From NCBI RefSeq assembly GCF_004912275.1, contig NZ_STGY01000067.1, positions 307,401-371,400 on the forward strand: a DNA stretch of 64,000 nt, in the 5' to 3' direction. Positions 57,167-64,000 of the stretch are shown piece by piece. The notes under the pieces were generated by a model. The model did not search any database, was not told where the DNA came from, and was given only the letters and a program-made list of their open reading frames with translations. A program made the position numbers and the translations under genes. This DNA comes from Glycomyces buryatensis. Lineage in GTDB: Bacteria; Actinomycetota; Actinomycetes; Mycobacteriales; Micromonosporaceae. Within the stretch, counting starts at the first letter, position 1; every line of letters begins with the position of its first letter.

Positions 57167-58549
57167 TCAAAAGCCGTTCACGAAGGCGTAGTCGGTCTCG
57201 TAGTGCCCGCCGCCGTCGCAGACGTTTCTCAGGACGCTGAGCTGGGTGGCGCCGAAGGGCCCGTCCCCGTAATCGAGGTCGGGGAAGACGCCGGTGGAGA
57301 ACTTCTGTCCGGCGACGCCGTCGAGGAAGGTGCCTCTGTCGGGGCTCTCCCCCGCCTGTTCCAGCATCTGGTGCAGCACCTTGGACTGGCCCCACATCAT
57401 CCACATGACGTCGTCGGGTTCGACCCCGGCCTGGTCCGCGGCGGAGAGGAAGTCGGCGTCGTATTCGGCGGCGTCGGCGAAGGCGGGCGTGGGGTTGAAG
57501 AACACGGCGCCCTCGGTGGAGCCGGCGGCGCTGCAACCGGTCTCGGCGACCTGGTCGATCCCCATGCTCACGCCGACGCCCGCGTACTGGGGACGACATC
57601 CCGCGGCCGCGGCCATTTCCAGGTAGAAGGTGGGGCTGGTCAGGACGAACACGGCGTCGTAGTTCTTGGTGGTGCCGGTGCACAGATTCCCGGCGGCCGA
57701 GGAGCCGCGCTCGTTCTTGTCGGGCCGGAAGACGTCGACGCCGGAGAACGAGTCGGTGAACCCGGAGACGGCGTCGTCGAAGTTGGGCGTGTTGGTGACG
57801 ACGGCGGCGACGCGGGAGGCGTCGGTGACGCCGAGCTCGTTCTTGATGTAGTCGGCGAGGATCGGGACCTGCTGCTTGTAGGTCATCGACGCCGCGAAGT
57901 AGGTGCTGAGCGAGCCCATGCCGTTCTCGGTGACGCCGGTGGACAGGTACGGGATCTCCTTGCTCGCGGCGTACTGGGCGCAGGCCTGGATCTGGTCGGT
58001 GCCGCCGGCGCCCAGCAGCACGTAGGCCTCCTGCTCCTCGGCCATGGTCTGGCAGACCTGGCGGGCGGTGGAAGGCCGGTATTGGTCATCGGCGAAGACC
58101 GTCTCGACGGTGCGGCCGTGGATCTCGACGGGATTGCCGCCGTCGCCGAACTGCCAGTACAGGTCCTTGCCGGCCTCGAAGGAGTCCTGGCGCAGCGGGG
58201 CCGCGCCGGTCAGGGGCGCGTGGATGCCGACGGTGATGGTCTCGTCGGTGATGCCGGTGGTGTCGCCATTGCCGGCGCTGCCATTGTCATTGCCGCCTCC
58301 GCCGCCACCGCCGCCGGATTCGCCTCCGCCGTCCGAGGAGTCGCTGCCGCCGCCGTCTCCACTGCCGTCGGTACCGCCGGACGTTCCGTCGGTGGACGAG
58401 TCGCCCGACTCGCCGAGGCCGGAGTTCTCGCCGCCCTCGGCGACGAACTGGTCATGGACGCCGTCGTACTGGCCGCAGGCGGGAACGGCCATGGCCGTCG
58501 CCGCGATCAGCGCCAGCACGAGGCGTTGCTTATTGAGCCGCTTGCTCAT
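57167..58549 (-). CDS. Lipoprotein substrate-binding protein of the Liv-type importer
   Basis: A 460-residue lipoprotein: signal peptide with lipobox VPAC (Cys25), then a linker of about 70 residues made almost only of Gly, Ser, Asp and Glu, then a two-lobe periplasmic-binding domain (ITVGIHAPLTGAAPLRQDSF; VETVFADDQYRP; YLSTGVTENGMG). The long flexible linker may let it reach through the envelope. Its ATG overlaps the last base of the preceding gene's stop (TGATG). Confidence 0.88.
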   Translation of the reverse strand: MSKRLNKQRLVLALIAATAMAVPACGQYDGVHDQFVAEGGENSGLGESGDSSTDGTSGGTDGSGDGGGSDSSDGGGESGGGGGGGGNDNGSAGNGDTTGITDETITVGIHAPLTGAAPLRQDSFEAGKDLYWQFGDGGNPVEIHGRTVETVFADDQYRPSTARQVCQTMAEEQEAYVLLGAGGTDQIQACAQYAASKEIPYLSTGVTENGMGSLSTYFAASMTYKQQVPILADYIKNELGVTDASRVAAVVTNTPNFDDAVSGFTDSFSGVDVFRPDKNERGSSAAGNLCTGTTKNYDAVFVLTSPTFYLEMAAAAGCRPQYAGVGVSMGIDQVAETGCSAAGSTEGAVFFNPTPAFADAAEYDADFLSAADQAGVEPDDVMWMMWGQSKVLHQMLEQAGESPDRGTFLDGVAGQKFSTGVFPDLDYGDGPFGATQLSVLRNVCDGGGHYETDYAFVNGF

Positions 58550-59805
58550 CAGGCACTCCCCCCGCGTCCGGTCAGGCGCTGCCAGATCCCGGCTGGGGTG
58601 GGCAGGGAGAAGCCGCGGCGGTCCATATTGTGCGAGCGGATGCGGTCGATCGCGCCGCCGCCTCCGGCCGCGGCGCCCGAGGCGCCCATGAGGACGTGCA
58701 GGAGGTAGGCGCCGACGAGGCCGGCGGGGATGAGCGTCCACACGTACCAGGGGGCGCTGGGCGTCACCGGCTGGTGGGCGGCCGGGGCCAGCTCCTCGGG
58801 GGATTCCTCTTCGGATGCGGCCTCTTCGTCGTCCGCGCCGGATCCACCGGAGGCGCCGCTGCCGCCGCCTCCCGAACCGCCGCTCGTGCCGCCGCCGCTG
58901 CCGCCGCCGGAGTTGATCGGGTCGGTGTCACCGGTTTCGTCCTCGGGGGTTCCGGGCTCGTAGGCGAAGGTGGCCGAGAGCCGGTTCGAGGTGGCCTTGT
59001 ACTCGTCGACCGGGGTCTCGGAGTCGTCGCGCAGCGGCAGTTTGAGGTTCACCTGCCAGGAGTCGACCGGGGTGGCCTCGTCCATGACGGGCATGAACAT
59101 GACGCCGAAATTGGCGAAGGGGTCGGTGCCCCAGTCGGCGGCCAGTTCGGTGAGGTCGAACGTCCAGGTCGGGAGCGGGACCTCCACGATCTCCTCGGGG
59201 TTCTCGGGGTCGGCCTCCTCGAGGGCCGCCAGTGCCTCCTCGGCCTCGGCGACCTCTTCGGGGTCGGGCTCGGCGCGCTCGCCGACGACGCAGTTGTCCC
59301 CCACCGGCGGCTGGACGTCCCACATCTCGGCCTCACCCGAACTCCAGGCCTCGGTGATCGGGCAGGCCTGGACGAGCTTGGAGGCGGGGTTGAAGGTAGG
59401 AGAATCTCCGGCGTCGTTTCCTTCTGCGACCGTCAGCTTGAAGTCGGTGACGGTCGAGCCCTCGGGCACGCCGCGTTCGGCCAGGTTGAACTGGAGGGCG
59501 GCGACCTTGGCGGCCTCGCCCAGTTCGACGGCGACGGGCATCGTCGTCTCGGCCTGCGGGTTGGGCAGTTCGACGGGCTGGACGACGGTCCCGAGTTCGA
59601 CCTGCTCGTCGATCTGGTGGCTCCAATACCAGGAGACACCGTCGACGCCGTAATCGAACTGGACCTCCTCTCCGGCAGGATCGTCTTGCGCCGCGGCGCT
59701 TCCCGGCCAGGCGAGGGCCGACAGCGCCAGCGCCGCCGTGCCGAGCCGGGCCAAGGTCTTCGAACCCGAAGCCCTGCTTGCGGAAGGGTGGTTCCGGGGG
59801 ATCAT
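58549..59805 (-). CDS. Secreted, C-terminally anchored protein cotranscribed with the Liv importer
   Basis: A 418-residue protein: signal peptide (LARLGTAALALSALAWPGSAAA), a beta-rich domain (about 45-275, with FNLAERGVPEGSTVTDFKLTVAEG resembling DNRLRE-type carbohydrate or adhesion domains), a Gly/Ser linker, and a single helix near the C-terminus (WYVWTLIPAGLVGAYLLHVLMG) followed by a basic tail. ATG 59805 has GGGAG seven bases upstream. It is the first gene of the importer operon, overlapping the binding protein by one base. The role, possibly a scaffold or substrate-capture protein, is inference. Confidence 0.75.
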   Translation of the reverse strand: MIPRNHPSASRASGSKTLARLGTAALALSALAWPGSAAAQDDPAGEEVQFDYGVDGVSWYWSHQIDEQVELGTVVQPVELPNPQAETTMPVAVELGEAAKVAALQFNLAERGVPEGSTVTDFKLTVAEGNDAGDSPTFNPASKLVQACPITEAWSSGEAEMWDVQPPVGDNCVVGERAEPDPEEVAEAEEALAALEEADPENPEEIVEVPLPTWTFDLTELAADWGTDPFANFGVMFMPVMDEATPVDSWQVNLKLPLRDDSETPVDEYKATSNRLSATFAYEPGTPEDETGDTDPINSGGGSGGGTSGGSGGGGSGASGGSGADDEEAASEEESPEELAPAAHQPVTPSAPWYVWTLIPAGLVGAYLLHVLMGASGAAAGGGGAIDRIRSHNMDRRGFSLPTPAGIWQRLTGRGGSA

Positions 59806-59955
59806 ATGGGCACTCCCGAGGCGATGGTCTACGTCATTGCATTGATGAAGATAGATCCTCACCATAAGCGATCGTGACGTGCATCTCTACCCACGAGTAG
59901 CAAATATTTTCACCCGGTTTCCAACCCATGACCACAGGTGTCCTAAAAGCCAAAA

Positions 59956-59979
59956 GGCCCACCGCAAATGCGGTGGGCC
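59956..59979 (-). terminator. Terminator of tig
   Basis: GGCCCACCGC-AAAT-GCGGTGGGCC, perfect 10-bp stem, followed on the minus strand by TTTTGGCTTTT. Confidence 0.92.
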
Positions 59980-60001
59980 CCAATGGTCTTGAGACGGGAG
60001 A

Positions 60002-61396
60002 CTACTCCTCGTCGACCTTCACGACATCGGCTTCTTCCACGATCTCGGCGTCGGCGTCGGCCTTGGCGCGGCCCGGGAACAGGTCGTCCTCGGTCAGCTC
60101 CTTGCCCTGGGCGTCCACGATCGAGGCCTCCTTGACGACCTCTTCGAGGGCCAGCTGCTGGCGCAGGTTCGCGGCGATCTGCTGGAGACCGCCATTGCCG
60201 CGAAGCTCGTCCACGAACTCCTGGAACTGCTCCTGCGGAACCCCGCGCTGCTGGGCCTGACGGACCACCTCGGCGGTCATCAGGTCGCCGCCGACCTCGA
60301 GCTTCTTCTCGGTGGCGATGCGGCCCAGGATGAGCGACTGCTGCAGGTTCGACTCGACGTCCTTGCGGAGGTCGGCGTCGAACTCCTCGGCGGTCTTGTC
60401 GACCGCGGTGAGGTAGTCCTCGAAGCTGCCGGCCATCTGGGTGACCTGCTCTTCGAGGTGGCTGCGGGTGTGGGTGATCTCGTCCTCGATGGTCTTCTCC
60501 GGCAGGGGAAGCTCGACGGCCTCGACCAGCGCTTCGAGCACCTTCTGGCGGGCCTCGGAGGCCTTGCCGGTGACGGACTGCTGGTCCAGGCGCTCGCGGG
60601 TCGCCTCGCGCAGCTCCTCGAGGGTGTCGTGCGGGCTCGACATCTCGGCGAAGTCGTCGTCCAGCGGCGGGAGCTCGCGCTCCTTGACCTGCTGCACGTG
60701 GACCTCGACGTCGGCGGTCTCGCCCTCCTGCTCACCGGCGAGGGTGGACTGGATGGTCTTGTCGTCGCCTGCGGCCATCCCGACGAGGGCCTCGTCCAGG
60801 CCGTCGAGCAGGTTGCCCTGGCCGACCTCGTGGCTCATGCCGGAGACGGAACCGCCCTCGACCTCTTCGCCGTTCTGGGTGGCCTTGAGGTCGATGACGA
60901 CGAAGTCGCCCTCGGCTGCGGCGCGCTCGACGGTCTTGAGCGAGGAGAAGCGCAGACGCTGCGACTCGAGGTCGGCGTCGATGTCCTCCTCGGTCACGCC
61001 GGCGGCTTCGACGGTCACCTTCAAGGAGGCGAAGTCGGGCAGCTCGAAGTCGGGGGTCACGTCGGTCTCGACGGTGAACTCGAAGGGCTTGCCCTCCTCG
61101 ATCGGCTTGACGTCGGTCAGCTCGGGGCGACCGAGTGCGTTCACGTCGTTCTCGGTGACGGCCTTGTTCAGGTTGGACTGCACGGCCGGGTCCATCGCCT
61201 GGGCGTACACCGACTCGCGGCCGACACGCTGGTCGATGACCGCGCGCGGGGCCTTGCCCGGGCGGAAGCCGGGAACGCGGATCTGCTGCCCGAGCGACTT
61301 GTACGCCTCGTTGATGAACGGAGCCAGTTCCTCGAACGGCACCTCAACCGACAGCCGCACCCTGGTCGGGCTCAGGGTCTCGACAGTGCTCTTCAC
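60002..61396 (-). CDS. tig: Trigger factor
   Basis: A 464-residue ribosome-bound chaperone: ribosome-binding region (FRPGKAPRAVIDQRVG near 45), FKBP-type PPIase domain (about 165-245), and the helical C-terminal arms ending in an acidic tail. It opens the chaperone/protease neighbourhood, although the usual direct linkage to clpP is broken by eight inserted genes. Confidence 0.95.
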   Translation of the reverse strand: MKSTVETLSPTRVRLSVEVPFEELAPFINEAYKSLGQQIRVPGFRPGKAPRAVIDQRVGRESVYAQAMDPAVQSNLNKAVTENDVNALGRPELTDVKPIEEGKPFEFTVETDVTPDFELPDFASLKVTVEAAGVTEEDIDADLESQRLRFSSLKTVERAAAEGDFVVIDLKATQNGEEVEGGSVSGMSHEVGQGNLLDGLDEALVGMAAGDDKTIQSTLAGEQEGETADVEVHVQQVKERELPPLDDDFAEMSSPHDTLEELREATRERLDQQSVTGKASEARQKVLEALVEAVELPLPEKTIEDEITHTRSHLEEQVTQMAGSFEDYLTAVDKTAEEFDADLRKDVESNLQQSLILGRIATEKKLEVGGDLMTAEVVRQAQQRGVPQEQFQEFVDELRGNGGLQQIAANLRQQLALEEVVKEASIVDAQGKELTEDDLFPGRAKADADAEIVEEADVVKVDEE

Positions 61397-61637
61397 AGGC
61401 GTACTCCTAGATCAATTTCGCTAGATTTTTGTTGCGTCGACGCGGAGGTTGCACGATCGCAAGAAGCGCAGCATCCACCTCCGCTCCGAACGAGTCTAGG
61501 TCGTGGTGACCCGACTGGCCCGGCGGGTGTGGTAGATCTCGCCGCTCGTCACTGTTCGAGAACAGTGCCGCCTGGGGGCCGCCGTGCGTGAGGAGATCCC
61601 CTAAACTCGGCCGAGCAATCGCTGTCAGGGAGAAGCC

Positions 61638-62306
61638 ATGCCGAACCGCTCCATACTGATCTTCACGAAGACGACGGGGTTCCGACACGACTCCATCCCG
61701 GCAGGCGTGAAGGCAATCAAGGAAATAGCCACCGAACTCGGCTACGACGCCGTCCACACCGAGGACGCCGACGTCTACGAGCCCGAGAGCCTGTCCCGCT
61801 TCGACGCGGTCGTCTGGCTCTCCGCTTCAGGCGACGTACTGGACGAGCTGGGCCGCGCGGCGCTGGCCGACTATGTCACCGGCGGCGGCGGGTGGTGCGG
61901 CATCCACAACGCCGCCAACGCCGAGGTCTCCTGGCCGTACTACCGCGAACTCGTGGGCGCCCGCTTCATCGGCCACCCGCCTGGGACCGCCTCCGGTCGG
62001 ATCGCGGTCGTGGACTCGGACCACCCGTCCACCGCGCATCTGCCGAAGCAGTGGACCTGGACCGACGAGTGGTACAGCTTCGACGCCGCCCCGGACAATG
62101 CCGAGATCCTCCTGACGGTGGACGAGGACTCCTACGACACCGCCGACCTGGCCATGGGAGACGACCACCCCCTGGCCTGGCACCGCCGCCTGGAGGCGGG
62201 CCGGTGCTTCTACACCGCGCTGGGCCACGCCGCCGAGTACTACGACGACCCCGACTTCCGCGCGCACCTCAAGGGCGGCCTGCAGAGCGTGCTGCCCACG
62301 AAGTGA
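61638..62306 (+). CDS. ThuA-like protein
   Basis: A 222-residue protein with TKTTGFRHDSIPAGV at the N-terminus, YVTGGGGWCGIHNAANAE in the middle and WYSFDAAP, all hallmarks of the ThuA (trehalose utilisation) family, a class I glutamine amidotransferase-like fold. Family members act on sugars, but the exact reaction is mostly unknown. Divergent from tig. Confidence 0.88.
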   Translation: MPNRSILIFTKTTGFRHDSIPAGVKAIKEIATELGYDAVHTEDADVYEPESLSRFDAVVWLSASGDVLDELGRAALADYVTGGGGWCGIHNAANAEVSWPYYRELVGARFIGHPPGTASGRIAVVDSDHPSTAHLPKQWTWTDEWYSFDAAPDNAEILLTVDEDSYDTADLAMGDDHPLAWHRRLEAGRCFYTALGHAAEYYDDPDFRAHLKGGLQSVLPTK

Positions 62307-62364
62307 CTCGCGCCACGTTATGCTATAGGGCCCATTGCGATCCCGATTCCGATGAGGTGGGCCC

Positions 62365-62973
62365 ATGAGTGCCGGCACCCGAGTCCTCGTAACCGATATC
62401 GGCTCTGTCCTGTTCCGGTTCGACCCCGACCACCGCTTCGCCCTCCTGGAGGAGCGGACCGGAAGGCCCCGCGCGGAACTGGACCGCCTCCTGTTCGCGT
62501 CCGGCTTCGAAACCCGATGCGAGGCAGGCGAATTCACGGCGGACGAGATCCGAGACCGGGTCGCCGAAATGACCGGCTTCGAAGGCACAACGGAGGAACT
62601 GAGCAACCTCTGGACGTCGGCGTTCACCCTGGACGAGGAGGTCCTCCAGTCCCTCACGGATTCCGGCCTCACCCTGGCGATCTTCTCCAACAACGGCCCA
62701 CTCTTCGCCGACTACTTCGCAGGCCGCTTCCCCGAGGCCGCCAAGTGGTTCCGCCACCGCTACTTCGCCTCGAACCTCAAGGCCAGAAAACCGGACGAGG
62801 CCGCCTTCGAAACGGTCACGGCCCGCCTCCACGACGCCCTGGGCACGGCACCGTACGAGCTGCTCCTGATAGACGACAACCGACAGAACTCGGCAGCGGC
62901 AGTCGCAGCGGGCTGGCAGGCCCACACCTTCGCCGGCCCATCAACCCTCCGCGACCTCCTGACCGAGGCGTAG
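62365..62973 (+). CDS. HAD-superfamily hydrolase, YihX/epoxide-hydrolase-N type
   Basis: A 202-residue HAD protein: motif I TDIGSVLF, motif II FSNN (about 110), motif III Lys in NLKARKPD, motif IV IDDN. Gly replaces the second Asp of motif I, as is usual in this DxG-type branch, so classical phosphatase activity is uncertain. It lies 59 bases after the ThuA gene on the same strand. Confidence 0.85.
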   Translation: MSAGTRVLVTDIGSVLFRFDPDHRFALLEERTGRPRAELDRLLFASGFETRCEAGEFTADEIRDRVAEMTGFEGTTEELSNLWTSAFTLDEEVLQSLTDSGLTLAIFSNNGPLFADYFAGRFPEAAKWFRHRYFASNLKARKPDEAAFETVTARLHDALGTAPYELLLIDDNRQNSAAAVAAGWQAHTFAGPSTLRDLLTEA

Positions 62974-63061
62974 CAAGAGCCGAAACGGTCCGGGTCCAGA
63001 GGGTTGAGGAGACCGCCCCGAAAGCGGCTGTATACTCGTTCACGGCCGCTCACGCGGCAGC

Positions 63062-63135
63062 GCGGATGTAGCTTAATGGTAAAGCCTTGGTCTTCCAAAC
63101 CAATGACGCGAGTTCGATTCTCGTCATCCGCTCCA
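63062..63135 (+). tRNA. tRNA-Gly, anticodon TCC
   Basis: Acceptor stem GCGGATG pairs with CATCCGC; the anticodon stem TTGGT/ACCAA closes a CTTCCAA loop with anticodon TCC; the T-arm holds GTTCGATTC; and the gene encodes its own 3' CCA. A strong terminator follows about 20 bases later. Confidence 0.95.
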
Positions 63136-63154
63136 TAGCCTGAACAGGCAAAAC

Positions 63155-63189
63155 GCCCCCGGTTCCGATCAGCAGATCGAACCGGGGGC
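63155..63189 (+). terminator. Terminator of tRNA-Gly
   Basis: GCCCCCGGTTCCGATC pairs with GATCGAACCGGGGGC (one bulge) over a 4-base loop, followed by CTTCATTTTC. Confidence 0.88.
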
Positions 63190-63659
63190 CTTCATTTTCA
63201 CCCACACATGTGCGACTGACGGCGACCTGTGGCGGCCGTCGGCAAGATTTCGCGGCTGGTTCGAGGCGGGAAAATCAACCCCGCAGCCCTCATGGGGCGA
63301 CTCGCCCCGGTCGACCCAGCGGCCTGGCTTCAGCTACAACGTCCCACAGCGGTGCAAGGTTCTACTCTTGGAATTCTCGTCGACTGTGTACGAGATTCGG
63401 TGATGCGTTGGCTGGTGGATCATCAAGAGGAGCCGGGTATTTCAGCATGTCGGACGGACTCTAACCCAGTGAGTTCACGATTGCGGTTCGTGGAAACAGA
63501 CTGTCGCGCAACAGGCCAAGATCGTTTTCCATGAGTGAGTAAATGATCTTGGAACACCATCGAACACCCATCGTTAAATAGATCACAATGGATTGAGTTG
63601 ATCTTGTGATGCTGCTTCTCTGACTGCTGCGAACCTCCTTTCGCGAATTGGAGTAACCA
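63190..63659. other. Gene-free region between tRNA-Gly and the desaturase gene
   Basis: About 470 bases, AT-richer from 63470 on. A frame of about 100 codons from 63229 crosses it, but the sequence lacks domain signals and loses normal codon bias. An inverted repeat ATCACAA (63582-63588) with TTGTGAT (63604-63610) sits about 50 bases before the desaturase start and may be an operator. A strand location 3' of a tRNA is a common integration point, but no integrase or direct repeat of the tRNA end is visible within the window. Confidence 0.5.
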
Positions 63660-64000
63660 ATGCGCGCACACCAATCCACCGCAACCCCGACCATTACCAG
63701 CTTTCGGCGCGGCTACTCGACCCCCGCCGCCCTCCGCGACGACATCAGAGCCGCGCACCAGACCCGGACCTGGTGGACTGTTCTCGCCGCGGCCGCCGAC
63801 CAAGCCGCCATTGCCGCCGCCTGCCTCCTGTGCGGGTGGGCGTTCACCATGCATCCCGGACTCTGGGCGGCCCTCGCCCCTGCCGCGGCCCTCCTCGTCG
63901 GTCGCCAGCTCCGTGCTCTCGAATGCCTCGTCCACGAAGGCTCCCACTTCAACTGGAGCCGCAGACGGCGCAAACTCAACGACGCCCTCGCGACCGCCCT
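63660..64000 (+). CDS. Fatty-acid-desaturase-like membrane protein, 3' end beyond the window
   Basis: The start ATG at 63660 has GGAG six bases upstream; 113 residues are visible. Two helices (about 42-60 and 68-85) are followed by LECLVHEGSHFNWSRRRRKLND, whose HEGSH matches the first histidine box of integral-membrane fatty acid desaturases and hydroxylases. The second and third boxes lie outside the window. It may be the first gene of an accessory region after the tRNA. Confidence 0.75.
   Translation, partial: MRAHQSTATPTITSFRRGYSTPAALRDDIRAAHQTRTWWTVLAAAADQAAIAAACLLCGWAFTMHPGLWAALAPAAALLVGRQLRALECLVHEGSHFNWSRRRRKLNDALATA

Noticed and set aside
62365-62973. HAD hydrolase missing the second Asp of motif I as evidence of a dead enzyme
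   Set aside because: A DxG motif I (DIG/DLG) is common in the YihX/epoxide-hydrolase-N branch, so this is ordinary for the subgroup.
63229-63534. 101-codon frame between tRNA-Gly and the desaturase gene
   Set aside because: It starts with a weak site, loses GC3 bias towards the end and shows no domain; treated as noncoding.

Overview
The window is high-GC DNA with short or overlapping intergenic spaces, many GTG/TTG starts, ATGA-type start/stop overlaps, and genes typical of filamentous or related Actinobacteria (paired clpP1/clpP2, LivFGHMK, DUF222-HNH, NAD-dependent ligA near mnmA and a cysteine desulfurase). The order etfB-etfA ... cysteine desulfurase - mnmA - short MetE-like protein - ligA, all on the minus strand, is the backbone known from mycobacteria and Micromonospora/Glycomyces-type genomes. 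Here it is spread out by accessory genes. Glycomycetales or Micromonosporales is a reasonable guess; species cannot be fixed from the sequence alone.

Layout. 1-2037: 3' part of a DUF222-HNH endonuclease gene and a 600-base spacer full of short tandem repeats. 2038-7210: a compact minus-strand operon that looks like an undescribed peptide system. It holds a 23-residue acidic peptide gene (6602-6673), an intercistronic hairpin, a TPR-like protein, a prolyl-oligopeptidase-type hydrolase, a flavin-reductase-fold protein and an MFS exporter, preceded by a lower-GC region with TTGTCA/TGACAA inverted repeats. 7211-13039: a heterodimeric ABC exporter with one degenerate ATP site, then a divergent ArsR regulator / P1B-type metal ATPase pair sharing an operator. 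13050-15056: ADP-ribosylglycohydrolase-family gene and an Erm 23S rRNA methyltransferase with a newly visible, probably leaderless 23-codon leader peptide carrying an Arg-Met-Arg motif, plus hairpins, one covering the Shine-Dalgarno. 15097-20892: two sodium:solute symporters, each with a small membrane partner, flanking a LytS/LytTR two-component pair. 21185-26246: VOC protein, NUDIX hydrolase, spermidine-synthase-like protein, an ECF sigma factor with a SnoaL-like tail, and a membrane GGDEF-EAL protein.

26613-47969: ligA, a Tat-exported PhoX-type protein, an ABC-2 exporter operon with its TetR regulator and twin palindromic operators, a VIT-type metal transporter, a DUF4153 membrane protein, a sulfotransferase-like protein, the MetE-like/mnmA/cysteine desulfurase group, an HTH regulator, a DUF4291 protein, a NarL-type two-component system, a DUF418-like membrane protein, bioY and etfA/etfB. 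48085-64000: PLDc_N membrane protein, an 84-base-period duplicated noncoding repeat, clpX, clpP2, clpP1, a secreted subtilisin, a small membrane protein, a branched-chain amino-acid-type ABC importer with an extra anchored secreted protein, tig, a ThuA-like protein, a HAD hydrolase, tRNA-Gly(TCC), and the start of a fatty-acid-desaturase-like gene running off the end.

Functionally the window combines protein quality control (Tig, ClpXP), tRNA thiolation (cysteine desulfurase feeding MnmA), electron transfer (EtfAB), metal and drug efflux with local repressors, antibiotic-inducible ribosome methylation, and one small peptide operon whose product and chemistry I do not recognise.
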